From contig NZ_CH902578.1 in the NCBI RefSeq assembly GCF_000152805.1, positions 2,073,834 through 2,137,833 of the forward strand: a stretch of 64,000 nucleotides of DNA. Direction: 5' to 3'. The notes under the pieces are model-generated. The model made no database searches. It had not been told where the DNA came from and saw only the letters and a program-made list of their open reading frames with translations. The position numbers and the translations under genes were made by a program. This stretch comes from Maritimibacter alkaliphilus HTCC2654 (GTDB taxonomy: Bacteria > Pseudomonadota > Alphaproteobacteria > Rhodobacterales > Rhodobacteraceae). Numbering within the stretch: position 1 is the first letter of the stretch; every line of letters begins with the position of its first letter. Of the stretch, positions 53,928 to 63,066 are shown one piece after another.

Positions 53928-54868
53928 CCACGCCGCGCGATCACGGCGGCGGTCTCGATGCCGCCATTGCCCGTTTCGGCGGCACCCGCGCCGATTGGAT
54001 CGACCTGTCGACCGGCATCAACCCCCGGCCCTACCCGCTCCCCCCCATCCCCGCCGAGGCCTGGCAGGCCCTGCCCGACCGTGCCGCGATGGACGCGCTG
54101 GAAGCCGCCGCGCGCGACTTCTGGATGGTCCCGGCCGGTGCCGCCGTTCTGGCCGCCCCCGGCGCCTCCGCCCTGATCGCGCGCATCCCGGCACTGGCGC
54201 CCGAGGCGCGGGTGCAGATCGCGGAACGCACCTACAACGAACACGCCGCCGCGTTCGACATCGCAGGGTGGGAGGTTGTGCGCTCCGGCCCCGCCGAGGC
54301 CCGCGTCGTCGTCCATCCGAACAACCCGACGGGAATGCTGTGGAGCGGTGACGACCCCGACCCCCGCACCCTCACCGTGATCGATGAAAGCTTCTGCGAC
54401 ATCGCACTGGGCAACACCCACGTGCGCGGCAAGGCCACCGAACCCGGCACCCTCATCCTGAAATCGCTCGGGAAATTCTGGGGTCTCGCCGGTCTGCGGT
54501 TGGGGTTCGTCATCGGCGACCCGGCGTTGATCGACCGCCTGCGCGACATGCTCGGCCCGTGGCCCGTCTCGGGCCCGGCGCTGATCGCTGGCCGCGCCGC
54601 ACTCGAAGACATGGACTGGGCCAACCACACGCGCCAGCGGCTTCACGTCGACGTCGCCCGCCTCGACGCCATGATGCAGGCCAAGGGGGCCGAGGTCGTG
54701 GGCGGCACCGCGCTTTTCCGGCTCTACGATGTGGGCGAAGGCGCAGCATGGCAGGACCGGCTCACCAAATCCCACGTCTGGACCCGCGTGTTTCCCTACG
54801 AACCCCGGTGGATGCGCTTGGGCCTTCCCCCCGAACACGGCTGGGACCGGCTGGAGGCCGCGTTGTGA
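53924..54868 (+). CDS. cobC: L-threonine-O-3-phosphate decarboxylase (CobC type)
   Basis: CobC makes (R)-1-aminopropan-2-ol phosphate for the lower-loop side chain of cobalamin. The 314-residue product is a fold-type I PLP enzyme: MTTPRDHGGGLDAAIARFGG, WIDLSTGINPRPYPLP, VHPNNPTGMLW and VIDESFCD, with the likely PLP lysine in LKSLGKFWGLAGLRLGFVIG. The start overlaps the DUF1636 stop, and the stop overlaps the cobD start. The order DUF1636-cobC-cobD is compact and clearly one operon. Confidence 0.93.
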   Translation: MTTPRDHGGGLDAAIARFGGTRADWIDLSTGINPRPYPLPPIPAEAWQALPDRAAMDALEAAARDFWMVPAGAAVLAAPGASALIARIPALAPEARVQIAERTYNEHAAAFDIAGWEVVRSGPAEARVVVHPNNPTGMLWSGDDPDPRTLTVIDESFCDIALGNTHVRGKATEPGTLILKSLGKFWGLAGLRLGFVIGDPALIDRLRDMLGPWPVSGPALIAGRAALEDMDWANHTRQRLHVDVARLDAMMQAKGAEVVGGTALFRLYDVGEGAAWQDRLTKSHVWTRVFPYEPRWMRLGLPPEHGWDRLEAAL

Positions 54869-55776
54869 GCTTCGCCGCCGTCCTCATCCTCGCGCTGCTG
54901 ATCGACGCCGTAGCGGGCGAGCCGGAGGAGATCTGGGGGCGCGTTCCGCATCCTGCCGTGCTCATGGGCCGCGCGGTCGGCTGGTGCGACGACAAGCTGA
55001 ACGCGGGCAAGGGACGCCTGATGACCGGCGCGGTCACCATCGCGGCGCTCGCGAGCCTCGCCGCCACGCTGGGCTGGATGCTCGGCCAGATCGGCTGGCT
55101 GGTCGAGGCGCTCGTCGCCGCGATCCTCCTCGCCCACCGCTCGCTCGTCGATCATGTCGAGGCGGTGGCCGACGCCCTCACCCGGTCGCTGGGTGACGGC
55201 AAACGCGCCGTGGCGCAGATCGTGGGCCGCGACATCACGGACATGGACGATGCCGATGTCGCCCGCGCCGCGATCGAAAGCGGGGCCGAGAATTTCTCTG
55301 ACGGGGTCGTGGCCCCTGCCTTCTGGTTCCTCGTCGCGGGCCTTCCCGGCCTGTTGGCCTACAAGATGGTGAACACCGCCGACAGCATGATCGGCTACCG
55401 CACCCCCCGGCATGAACAATTCGGCAAGGCCGCCGCGCGGCTGGACGACGTGCTGAACTGGATTCCCGCGCGGATTTCCGCTGGTCTCATCTTCCTCATC
55501 AATCACCGCCCCGGCGGCTGGGCCACCATCGCCGCCGATGCGCCCCTGCACCGCTCGCCCAACGCGGGCTGGCCCGAGGCCGCGATGGCCGTGAGCCTTG
55601 ATGTGGCGCTGTCCGGGCCGCGCAGCTACGAGGGCGAGCGGCGCGATTTTCCCTTCGTCAACGAACACGGCGAACGCGACATCGGCGCGCCCGAGATCGA
55701 CCGCGCCGTGTCGGTGCTCTGGCGCGCATGGGTCGCCCTTCTCGTTCTCGTGTTCATCATCGCGGTTGTCTGGTGA
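54865..55776 (+). CDS. cobD: Adenosylcobinamide-phosphate synthase (CobD/CbiB)
   Basis: This inner-membrane enzyme attaches aminopropanol (phosphate) to adenosylcobyric acid. The 303-residue product has five or so membrane segments: SFAAVLILALLIDAVAGEPE, PHPAVLMGRAVGWCDDKLN, the conserved ESGAENFSDGVVAPAFWFLV and KMVNTADSMIGYRTPRHEQF, and DAPLHRSPNAGWPEAAMAVS. It starts at a GTG that overlaps the cobC stop (GTGA). 'CobD' here follows the Pseudomonas/Rhodobacter naming, equal to CbiB. Confidence 0.95.
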   Translation: MSFAAVLILALLIDAVAGEPEEIWGRVPHPAVLMGRAVGWCDDKLNAGKGRLMTGAVTIAALASLAATLGWMLGQIGWLVEALVAAILLAHRSLVDHVEAVADALTRSLGDGKRAVAQIVGRDITDMDDADVARAAIESGAENFSDGVVAPAFWFLVAGLPGLLAYKMVNTADSMIGYRTPRHEQFGKAAARLDDVLNWIPARISAGLIFLINHRPGGWATIAADAPLHRSPNAGWPEAAMAVSLDVALSGPRSYEGERRDFPFVNEHGERDIGAPEIDRAVSVLWRAWVALLVLVFIIAVVW

Positions 55777-55821
55777 GCCCGGTTTGCTAGGGTCGCAGAG
55801 ACCAAGATTCCGGAGTTTCGA

Positions 55822-57015
55822 ATGAAGACCTTTCTCGCCGCCGCAGCCCTTGCGCTTTCTCTTCCCGTCAGCGCATCCGCGCAGGCGATCCCCGCCCCGC
55901 TGATCCAATGCGGCGGATCGTGGTCGGACTTCGTGGGCCGGATGAAAGAGCTGGCGGTCAGCCGGGGGTATGACCGCGGCACCGTCGACCAGTTCTTCGC
56001 CTCGGCCCGTCAGGACGGCGCGACGCTGAACGCGGATCGCGGGCAGGGCTTTTTCCAGAAGACCTTCATCGACTTCTCGCGCTCGCTGATCTCCGCCAAC
56101 CGGATGCAGAACGGTCAGGCGAACATGCAGCGTTACGATGCGATCTTCGACCAGATCGAAAGCCGGTATGGCGTGAGCCGGGGGGTGCTGACCGCCTTCT
56201 GGGCGTTCGAGACCGATTTCGGCGGCTTTCAGGGCGACTTCAACACGCTCAACTCGCTGATGACCCTCAGCCACGACTGCCGCCGGCCCGGTCTGTTCCA
56301 GCCGCAGGTCTTGGCCGCACTCGAGCTATACACGCATGGCGACTTTTCCCCCACGGGCACCACCGGCGCTTGGGCGGGCGAGATCGGCATGGTCCAGATG
56401 CTTCCCGCCGACATCATCGAGGCTGGCGTGGATGGTGACGGCGACGGGCATGTCCGGCTGAAAACCTCGGCCCCCGACGCGCTCATGTCCGGCGGTCACA
56501 TGCTGTCGAACCTCGGCTGGCGCCCCAACGAGCCCTGGTTGCAAGAGGTCATCGTGCCCGACAACCTCGACTGGTCCAAGACCGGCACCGACAACAGCCT
56601 GCCCACGAGCCAGTGGCAGCAGATGGGCGTGCAGGCCCGCAACGGTCAGCTTGCGACCAACCTGCCCGGAAAGATCATCCTGCCGCAGGGGCGCAAGGGG
56701 CCGGCCTTTATCGCCTATCCCAACTTCGACGTCTATTTCGAGTGGAACCAGAGCTTCACCTACGTCCTCACCGCCGCCTATTTCGCCACCCGGCTTGAAG
56801 GCGCCCCGGTCTATGACGCGGGCAACCCCGAACCGGGCCTTTCGAGCGGCCAGATGAAGGCGCTTCAGCAGAAATTGCAGGCGCGCGGTCACGACGTGGG
56901 CAAGATCGACGGCATTCTGGGTTCCGGCACCCGCGCGGCGGTTCAGGCCGAACAGGTGCGGCTCGGCCTTCCGGCGGATGCTTGGCCGACGGCGGCGCTG
57001 CTGAACGCGCTTTGA
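55822..57015 (+). CDS. Lytic murein transglycosylase (MltB-like) with peptidoglycan-binding domain
   Basis: The 397-residue protein has a signal peptide (MKTFLAAAALALSLPVSASA). The SLT_2 domain holds the catalytic glutamate in TAFWAFETDFGGFQGDFNTL and further conserved GEIGMVQMLPADIIEAGVDG and WRPNEPWLQEVIVPDNLDWS. A C-terminal peptidoglycan-binding domain (about 335-397) reads GQMKALQQKLQARGHDVGKI, DGILGSGTRAAVQAEQVRLG. It cuts glycan strands in the periplasm. It lies 45 bases after cobD and may be read through, but it has no tie to B12 synthesis. Confidence 0.92.
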   Translation: MKTFLAAAALALSLPVSASAQAIPAPLIQCGGSWSDFVGRMKELAVSRGYDRGTVDQFFASARQDGATLNADRGQGFFQKTFIDFSRSLISANRMQNGQANMQRYDAIFDQIESRYGVSRGVLTAFWAFETDFGGFQGDFNTLNSLMTLSHDCRRPGLFQPQVLAALELYTHGDFSPTGTTGAWAGEIGMVQMLPADIIEAGVDGDGDGHVRLKTSAPDALMSGGHMLSNLGWRPNEPWLQEVIVPDNLDWSKTGTDNSLPTSQWQQMGVQARNGQLATNLPGKIILPQGRKGPAFIAYPNFDVYFEWNQSFTYVLTAAYFATRLEGAPVYDAGNPEPGLSSGQMKALQQKLQARGHDVGKIDGILGSGTRAAVQAEQVRLGLPADAWPTAALLNAL

Positions 57016-57109
57016 CCATATTGGCGGGCGCGCATTTAAGGAAAATCAAGAAACGTGGTATTCACTGAAGCAATCGGAAAGTGTTTTCAGTGTTATCACC
57101 GAAAAAACG

Positions 57110-57137
57110 GCCCCGCAGATCTGCTACTCTGCGGGGC
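57110..57137 (-). terminator. Terminator after the candidate micro-protein
   Basis: GCCCCGCAGA and TCTGCGGGGC form a 10-bp stem. The minus strand then reads CGTTTTTTC, a good U-tract, while the plus strand has a weaker TTCTCTTTCTC that could serve the transglycosylase gene. Confidence 0.85.
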
Positions 57138-57151
57138 TTCTCTTTCTCAGC

Positions 57152-57247
57152 TTACTGGCCGATCCAGAGGCGGATGATTGCGAGCAACAGCGAAGCCGCT
57201 GCCAGTGTCACCATCCATTGTCGAAATCGTTGTTCGTCCAGTGCCAT
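57152..57247 (-). CDS. Candidate 31-residue single-span membrane micro-protein
   Basis: On the minus strand an ATG at 57247 opens a 31-codon frame: MALDEQRFRQWMVTLAAASL followed by LLAIIRLWIGQ and TAA. A charged N-terminus leads into one hydrophobic helix of about 18 residues, with an arginine near its end. A strong terminator begins 15 bases after the stop, as expected for a real gene end. The weak point is the ribosome-binding site (only GGTGG before the ATG). It lies downstream of the YbjN gene on the same strand, 71 bases after its stop, and may share its transcript. No family recognised. Confidence 0.45.
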   Translation of the reverse strand: MALDEQRFRQWMVTLAAASLLLAIIRLWIGQ

Positions 57248-57318
57248 CACCACCAGTCGCCGCGAAGTGTCGCGACGGTTGGAGGATGATCTCCCAATGG
57301 TTCAGATGGCGTTGACCA

Positions 57319-57843
57319 TCACCATTTGATGTGGTCTTCGAACAGCACCACGCTGTCGAGCCACAATTCGAGCAGCGCGTCGAAATCGCCGGTGCTGAGA
57401 CCGTCGTTGCTGGTCGCCACATCCATCTCGATCCGCGCGACGCCTTCGTCCGTCAGGTAGGACCGGACGAAGCGGCGGTCGGTGTTCCACGAATTGATCG
57501 TTTCGAGCGTCACGTTCTCGGCCCGGTAGCCCGCGTAGAACTGCACGGCCTGACAGTCGACGTTATCCTCGCAGTCATAGAAGAACAGGCTCATCTTGTC
57601 GCCGTTCGACCGATATTCGACGAGCGGATCGCCCACGGTGTCTTCGGTCAGTCGGGCCGGCATCCCCGCATCTTCGAAGAAGGCCACGAAAGTCTGCGGG
57701 TCCGAGGCGATCACGCGGTCCGACATCGGCGCCTGAACCGACGCGGGCGCGTCGAGCGGCTTGGATTCCAGCGACTTCTGTTCCTGTGCCAGTGCCGGCG
57801 CTGCAAGAATGGCCAAGACGGCCGCAATGACTTTGCGTGACAT
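57319..57843 (-). CDS. Secreted YbjN-domain protein
   Basis: The 174-residue protein has a signal peptide, MSRKVIAAVLAILAAPALAQ. The mature part has the YbjN alpha/beta pattern: VIASDPQTFVAFFEDAGMPA, a strand pair with YRSNGDKMSLFFYDCEDNVD and CQAVQFYAGY, NSWNTDRRFVRSYLTDEGVA and MDVATSNDGLSTGDFDALLE. YbjN domains resemble type III secretion chaperones. In alphaproteobacteria, exported versions are common and uncharacterised. TAGGGAGAGC lies before the ATG. Confidence 0.85.
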   Translation of the reverse strand: MSRKVIAAVLAILAAPALAQEQKSLESKPLDAPASVQAPMSDRVIASDPQTFVAFFEDAGMPARLTEDTVGDPLVEYRSNGDKMSLFFYDCEDNVDCQAVQFYAGYRAENVTLETINSWNTDRRFVRSYLTDEGVARIEMDVATSNDGLSTGDFDALLELWLDSVVLFEDHIKW

Positions 57844-57906
57844 AACGCTCTCCCTGAATGCCCTTTACAGGCAGCTTAGCGGGGAATCGCTACATCGCAA
57901 ACCGGA

Positions 57907-60900
57907 TCAGGCGACCAGCGCCTCGGCTTTCTTCAGATCGACGCTGACAAGCTGGCTGACGCCCTGTTCCTGCATGGTCACGCCGAACAGGCGATCCATC
58001 CGGCTCATCGTCACCGCGTGGTGGGTGATGATGAGGAAGCGGGTGTCGGCCTTGCGCGTCATCTCGTCCAGCAGATCGCAGAAGCGCGTCACGTTCGCAT
58101 CGTCGAGCGGCGCGTCCACCTCGTCCAGCACGCAGATCGGCGCGGGGTTGGCGAGGAACACGGCAAAGATCAGGGCCAGCGCGGTCAGGGTCTGCTCGCC
58201 ACCGGACAACAGGCTGAGGGTCGACAGCTTCTTGCCCGGCGGCTGGCACATGATCTCAAGCCCGGCTTCGAGCGGGTCGTCGGATTCCACGAGAACGAGG
58301 TTCGCCTCGCCGCCACCGAAAAGATGCGTGAAGAGGGTGCCGAAGTTCTCGTTCACCTGCTCGAACGCCGTCAGCAGCCGCTCGCGCCCCTCGCGGTTCA
58401 GCGACGCGATGCCGTGGCGCAGCTTGCCGATGGCCTCTTCCAGATCGGACTTTTCGCTGACCAGCGTGTCGTGCTCGACCTGCACTTCCTTGGCGTCTTC
58501 TTCGGCACGCAGGTTCACCGCGCCCAGCGCGTCGCGCTGGCGTTTCAGGCGGTTCACATCGGCTTCGATCTGCTCGGACGACGGCATCTGATCCGGCACC
58601 ACGTCGAGGCTTTCAAGAAGCTGCTCGGGCGTCGTCTCCATCTCGTCCTGAATCCGCTCGACCGCATAGGCGACGGTTTCCTTGGCTCCGTCCACCCGCG
58701 CCTCGGCCCGCGCCCGCGCTTCACGCGCCTCGCCCGCCTCGCGTTCCGCATCGCGTTCGGCCATCTGCGCCTCGCGCAGGGCCGATTCCGCCGCCGACAG
58801 TGCATCCTGCGCCTTGGCGCGGCGCGCTTCCGCCTCGGCGATCTGGCGCGAAAGCTCGTCACGTTTCGCGGCGAGTTCCTCGGGCGCCGAGCGCGCGTCC
58901 TTCAACTCGACTTCCGACGCCGTCTTGCGCTCGCCCAGTTCCGCGATCCGCTTGCCCGCGGTTTCCAGACGGTGCTTCCAGCCGGAGATTTCCTTGGTCA
59001 CTTCCTGCGACCGCTTCACCCGCGCCTCGCCCTCGCGCTTGACCTCGTCGTGGGCCGAGCGTTTGGACATCATCGTCATCCGCGCGGCTTCGACGGTCAT
59101 CTTGGTGTCTTCCACCTCGGCCCGCGCATCGTCGAGGTTCGGCAGATCCTTCACCGCCTTCTCGGCCTCGGTCAGACGGGCGCGCGCCCCGGCGGCTTCG
59201 TCCTCGTGCCGGGTGACGGCCAGCGTCATGTTCTCAAGCTTGCCTTCCGCGATGTTACGATCCGCTTCGGCCCGCGACTGCGCCCGGTTGGCGTCGGCCA
59301 CGGCGCGGTCGGCATCGCGCCGGGCCTCACGCGCGGCCTTGTCGGCCTCGGTCGCACGGGTCAGCTCCTCGCGCAGCGCCTCATGCGCCCGCATGGCCCC
59401 ATCGGCGCGCGACTGGGCGCGCTCCAGATCCTGCTTGAGTTCCTCGAGCCGGTTCATCTGTTGCAGCCGCAGCGCCGCCGCCGACGGCGCATCCTCGGCC
59501 GCAACGCGGTAGCCGTCCCACCGCCACAGATCGCCCTCGATCGTGACCAGCCGCTGACCGGGGCGCAGAAGCGGTTGCAGACGCGCGGCATCCTCGGCCT
59601 CGACCAGCCCCACCTGCGACATGCGCCGCCCCAGAACCTCAGGCACGGTGACGTAATTCGTCAGCTCCGCGACACCCTCGGGCAGCGTCTGCGCATCCGA
59701 ATAGCCCGGCAGGGTCAGCCAGCCCGACGCCTCGGGGTCGTCCACCGCAGGCGCGCGCAGATCGTCGGACAGGGCCGCACCAAGCGCGGCTTCATAGCCC
59801 TTTTTCACCCGCACGAGGTCGAGCACCTGACCGCCCTCGGCCGTGTCGCGTTCGATGACCTTGGCAAGCGCCATGACCTCGGCCCTGAGCGCGTTCACCT
59901 CGCCCTCGGCCTCGGATCGTTCAGCCCGCGCATCCGCCTCGCGCCCCTGCGCCGCGGCCCGCGCTTCGTCGGCATCGACCAGCGCGGCCTCGGCGGCCTC
60001 GGCCATCTGGGTCGCCTGCGTCTGGGCATAATCGGCTTCCGAGAAAGCCAGCTTCGCCGCGTCGAGCGCGGCTTTGGCCGAGGTGACGGCGGCCCGCGCG
60101 CGTTCGGCTTCGCCCTCGGACTTCTCCAGCGTCTTTTTCGAATCGTCCAGCAGACGGTGCGCCGACTGGTGCCGGGCGGCCAACCGCGCGACATCTTCGG
60201 TCAACTGGCTCAACGCATCCTCGCGCTCGCCCAGCACGCGCTGGGCGTCGCGGGCGGCATCGGCGGCCTCTTCCAGCCGACCCTCATGCCCCTCGGACGC
60301 CTTGGCCAGCTCACCGCGCTCCCATTCGAGCCGTTCGATGGTCTCGCCCGCGTCCTTGTTCAGCGATTCCTCGCGCTCCATGTCGCGGGTGAGTTGTTCG
60401 ATCCGGTTCGTCAGCGTCTCGATCCGCCGCGCGGCCTGTTCCTCCTGCTCGGTCAACTGATCGCGCGACACGGTCAGGCGTTGCAGGACGGCAGCGGCAA
60501 TCGCCTCCTCCTCGCGCTTGGGCGGCAGCTTGTCCTCGGCCTCGACCCGCGCCTTGGCGGACGAGCGCGCGGCGCCCTCGGCGGCAGCGGCGGCGCGGAC
60601 CATGTCCGTCAGAGCCTCTTGCGCCTTGGCCCGCGCCTCGTCCGCCTCTTTCCAGCGGCGATAGAGCAGCAGACCTTCGGAGGTGCGAAGCTGCGACCCG
60701 ATCTCGCGATAGCGCTGCGCCTGTTTCGCCTGCCGGGCAAGTTGCCCCAATTGGGTCGCCAGTTGTTCGATCACGTCATCGACGCGGGCGAGGTTCTGTT
60801 CGGTGCTCTTGAGCTTAAGCTCCGCCTCGTGACGGCGCTGATACAGCCCCGAAATCCCGGCGGCCTCTTCCAGAATCCGGCGGCGGTTCTTCGGCTTGGC

Positions 60901-61362
60901 GTTGATGAGTTCCGAGATCTGCCCCTGCCGCACCAGCGCGGGCGAATGTGCGCCCGTCGAGGCATCGGCGAACAACAACTGCACGTCGCGCGCGCGCACG
61001 TCCTTGGTGTTCACCTTGTAGGCCGAGCCCGCATCCCGCGTGATCCGGCGCACGATCTCGAGCATATCCGTCTCGTTGAACCCGGACGGGGCCAGACGTT
61101 CCGAATTGTCGATCTGAAGCACCACTTCCGCGAAGTTACGCGCCCCGCGTGACGAGGTGCCCGCAAAGATCACATCCTCCATCCCGTCGCCGCGCATCGC
61201 CTTGGCGCGGTTCTCGCCCATGACCCAGCGCAGCGCCTCGAGCAGGTTCGACTTGCCGCAGCCGTTCGGGCCGACGACGCCCGTAAGCCCGTTCGCGATC
61301 ACCAGATCGGTCGGGTCGACGAAGCTTTTGAAGCCATTGAGGCGCAGGCGGGTGAACTGCAC
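57907..61362 (-). CDS. smc: Chromosome partition protein SMC
   Basis: SMC with ScpA/ScpB loops and resolves chromosomal DNA. The 1151-residue protein has the Walker A GPNGCGKSNLLEALRWVMGE (from residue 31), a first long coiled coil, a hinge near residues 510-620 (VRVKKGYEAALGAALSDDLR to YVTVPEVLGRRM), a second coiled coil, the signature LLSGGEQTLTALALIFAVFL and Walker B APICVLDEVDAPLDDANVTR. It starts at a GTG (61362) that opens the conserved MQFTRLRLNGFKSFVDPTDL. scpA and scpB are not in this window. Confidence 0.97.
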   Translation of the reverse strand: MQFTRLRLNGFKSFVDPTDLVIANGLTGVVGPNGCGKSNLLEALRWVMGENRAKAMRGDGMEDVIFAGTSSRGARNFAEVVLQIDNSERLAPSGFNETDMLEIVRRITRDAGSAYKVNTKDVRARDVQLLFADASTGAHSPALVRQGQISELINAKPKNRRRILEEAAGISGLYQRRHEAELKLKSTEQNLARVDDVIEQLATQLGQLARQAKQAQRYREIGSQLRTSEGLLLYRRWKEADEARAKAQEALTDMVRAAAAAEGAARSSAKARVEAEDKLPPKREEEAIAAAVLQRLTVSRDQLTEQEEQAARRIETLTNRIEQLTRDMEREESLNKDAGETIERLEWERGELAKASEGHEGRLEEAADAARDAQRVLGEREDALSQLTEDVARLAARHQSAHRLLDDSKKTLEKSEGEAERARAAVTSAKAALDAAKLAFSEADYAQTQATQMAEAAEAALVDADEARAAAQGREADARAERSEAEGEVNALRAEVMALAKVIERDTAEGGQVLDLVRVKKGYEAALGAALSDDLRAPAVDDPEASGWLTLPGYSDAQTLPEGVAELTNYVTVPEVLGRRMSQVGLVEAEDAARLQPLLRPGQRLVTIEGDLWRWDGYRVAAEDAPSAAALRLQQMNRLEELKQDLERAQSRADGAMRAHEALREELTRATEADKAAREARRDADRAVADANRAQSRAEADRNIAEGKLENMTLAVTRHEDEAAGARARLTEAEKAVKDLPNLDDARAEVEDTKMTVEAARMTMMSKRSAHDEVKREGEARVKRSQEVTKEISGWKHRLETAGKRIAELGERKTASEVELKDARSAPEELAAKRDELSRQIAEAEARRAKAQDALSAAESALREAQMAERDAEREAGEAREARARAEARVDGAKETVAYAVERIQDEMETTPEQLLESLDVVPDQMPSSEQIEADVNRLKRQRDALGAVNLRAEEDAKEVQVEHDTLVSEKSDLEEAIGKLRHGIASLNREGRERLLTAFEQVNENFGTLFTHLFGGGEANLVLVESDDPLEAGLEIMCQPPGKKLSTLSLLSGGEQTLTALALIFAVFLANPAPICVLDEVDAPLDDANVTRFCDLLDEMTRKADTRFLIITHHAVTMSRMDRLFGVTMQEQGVSQLVSVDLKKAEALVA

Positions 61363-61458
61363 GGGGAGCGGATCCTGATTCCGGGTTATCCCGTCATGAT
61401 CCCGACGCCGCAGCGCGGAGTCAACGCAGGAGCGCAGGATATGGCAGGCGTGAGCGGG

Positions 61459-61467
61459 TTATCCACA
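61459..61467 (+). other. Single DnaA-box match
   Basis: TTATCCACA matches the TTATNCACA consensus exactly, in the 152-base gap between smc and the SnoaL-like gene. A single box is weak evidence; it could affect smc transcription. Confidence 0.25.
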
Positions 61468-61514
61468 AGATATTGTCACAAACCTGACACAGCGACCTGT
61501 GGTAAACTCGGCGC

Positions 61515-61877
61515 ATGACAACCAGCGAGACCCTCATCGCCTTCAATGACGCGATCACGCGGGCCGACCTCGTCGCGCTCGGCGCCCTTGTCGCGCCGGA
61601 TCACGTGTTCATCGACCCGGCCGGACACGAAGTGCGCGGGAAGGACGACGTATTGGCCGCTTGGCGCGGGTTCTTCGCAGCCTTTCCCGGCTACAGGAAC
61701 GTGTTCGAAGATATCCACGCGGAAGGGGCGCATGCGATGATTCGCGGCCATTCGGTCTGCGACGACCCGCGCCTCGCCGGTCCCGCGCTTTGGCGGGTCG
61801 AAGTGATCGAAGACTCGGTCACGGTTTGGCACGTGATGGAAGACACGGAAGAAAACCGACGCAGCATCGGCCTCTAG
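61515..61877 (+). CDS. SnoaL/ketosteroid-isomerase-like (NTF2-fold) protein
   Basis: The 120-residue product has the cone-shaped NTF2-like fold: LIAFNDAITRADLVALGALV, APDHVFIDPAGHEVRGKDDV, LAAWRGFFAAFPGYRNVFED, GAHAMIRGHSVCDDPRL and LWRVEVIEDSVTVWHVMEDT. Family members are small polyketide cyclases or isomerases, and many have no known substrate. It is a single gene between smc and the B12 riboswitch. Confidence 0.8.
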   Translation: MTTSETLIAFNDAITRADLVALGALVAPDHVFIDPAGHEVRGKDDVLAAWRGFFAAFPGYRNVFEDIHAEGAHAMIRGHSVCDDPRLAGPALWRVEVIEDSVTVWHVMEDTEENRRSIGL

Positions 61878-61960
61878 CGGCATCCGGCGCGTCACGGCGA
61901 CGCCGCAACGATGATCGCGCTTGACCCGCCCCCATCCGCCGCGCCACAAGGATAAGGCAT

Positions 61961-62143
61961 GGTTCCCGACACGGCGCAAAGCGCCAAGGGAGAATATGGG
62001 AATGCGGAGGGGTGATCCAAACCGGAGCCTTCAGCCGCAGCCGCCCCCGCGACTGTGACGCGGCGAGCGCCCGCCGGATACCACTGAGCCTCGGCTCGGG
62101 AAGGTGGCGAAGCGCGACGACCCGCAAAGCCAGGAGACCTGCC
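61961..62143 (+). ncRNA. Cobalamin (AdoCbl) riboswitch
   Basis: The segment begins GGTTCCCGACACGGC and carries the hallmarks of the class: GGGAATGCGG, CAGCCGCCCCCGCGACTGTG (core), GCGGCGAGC, the B12-box region GCCGGATACCACTGAGCC, and CGGGAAGG...CGACCCGC.AAGCCAGGAGACCTGCC at the 3' end. It precedes cbtB by about 50 bases and should turn the cbtBA transcript off when AdoCbl is high. TTGACC (61921-61926) lies upstream, but no clear -10 is seen. Confidence 0.92.
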
Positions 62144-62196
62144 ATGTGAAACGAAACCCCACCCGTCGGGGAGACGGGCCAATGAGGGACCACGAC

Positions 62197-62373
62197 ATGA
62201 CGACCAAGACCATCCACAATACCGCCGCTCAGGCCGACACCCGTCTGGGGGCGATCTTCGCCGTTCTGGCATTCGGCGCGGTTCTGCTTTTTGCCGCCGG
62301 TTACGCGCAGGCGACCGTGCTGCACGACGCGGCCCATGATCAGCGTCACGCAATGGCGTTCCCCTGCCACTGA
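62197..62373 (+). CDS. cbtB: Cobalt transporter subunit CbtB
   Basis: CbtB is a small single-span partner of CbtA in predicted cobalt uptake. The 58-residue product (from the ATG at 62197, GAGGGA upstream) has a membrane segment (LGAIFAVLAFGAVLLFAAGY) and the characteristic histidine-rich end, VLHDAAHDQRHAMAFPCH, a likely metal-binding tail. An ATG at 62182 would add five residues. Control by the riboswitch upstream and pairing with cbtA fit the family. Confidence 0.9.
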   Translation: MTTKTIHNTAAQADTRLGAIFAVLAFGAVLLFAAGYAQATVLHDAAHDQRHAMAFPCH

Positions 62374-62388
62374 GGCAGCTGATCTTCC

Positions 62389-63066
62389 ATGCTTAAGAAA
62401 CTGCTGACCGGCGCGTTGATCGCCGGTGTCGCGTCCGGCGTGATCGCCGCGGCGCTGCAATTCGTGTTCGTCATTCCGTACATTCTGGAAGGCGAACTTT
62501 ACGAAACCGGGGCGCGGGTCCACTTCGGTGCGGGCAGTCCGCAAAGCCCCTCCGGCGCGCCGGGTCTGGGCAACGACTGGTCGCGCCACCTGATGACGGT
62601 AACCTTCGACGTGGTCAGTTACACCGCCTATGCGCTGATCCTGTCCGGGTTCATGGCGCTGGCCATCCGGCAGGGGCACAAGGTCGACGCGCGTCGGGGG
62701 ATCGTCTGGGGTGTCGCGGGCTTCGTCGCCGTGCAACTGGCGCCCGCCATCGGCCTGCCGCCGGAACTGCCCGGCACCATCGCGCCCGAGGTGCTGCCGC
62801 GTCAGATCTGGTGGAGCGGCACCATCGTCGTCACCGCGCTGGCACTGTGGCTCATCGCCTTCGTGCCGCAGGTCTGGGCGATCGGCGCGGCCATCGTGCT
62901 GCTGCTCGTGCCCCATGTGATCGGCGCGCCGCATCTCGACACCTACTACGGTGTCGCGGCCCCGGAACTGGCGGCTCATTTCGCCACCCGTTCGCTTGGG
63001 TTCGCCGCGGTGGGTTGGGTCGTGCTCGGCACCATCGCCGGGCATTTCGTCGGACAGGACGACTAG
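62389..63066 (+). CDS. cbtA: Cobalt transporter subunit CbtA
   Basis: CbtA is the predicted cobalt-transport membrane subunit. The 225-residue product has five or six membrane segments: LTGALIAGVASGVIAAALQF, FVIPYILEGELYE, VTFDVVSYTAYALILSGFMA, GIVWGVAGFVAVQLAPAIGL, TIVVTALALWLIAFVPQ and PHVIGAPHLDTYYGVAAPEL. It contains the family's PAIGLPPELPG segment. It starts 15 bases after cbtB. Its TAG stop interlocks with the TAG of the convergent DUF1636 gene in CTAG (63063-63066). Confidence 0.92.
   Translation: MLKKLLTGALIAGVASGVIAAALQFVFVIPYILEGELYETGARVHFGAGSPQSPSGAPGLGNDWSRHLMTVTFDVVSYTAYALILSGFMALAIRQGHKVDARRGIVWGVAGFVAVQLAPAIGLPPELPGTIAPEVLPRQIWWSGTIVVTALALWLIAFVPQVWAIGAAIVLLLVPHVIGAPHLDTYYGVAAPELAAHFATRSLGFAAVGWVVLGTIAGHFVGQDD

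Noticed and set aside
62104-62196. Longer CbtB start overlapping the riboswitch
   Set aside because: It would place coding sequence inside the riboswitch 3' end. CbtB proteins are short and start close to the membrane segment.
61819-63045. Open frame antisense to the riboswitch and cbtBA
   Set aside because: It runs through the riboswitch core and opposite two well-recognised genes, with a composition typical of shadow frames.
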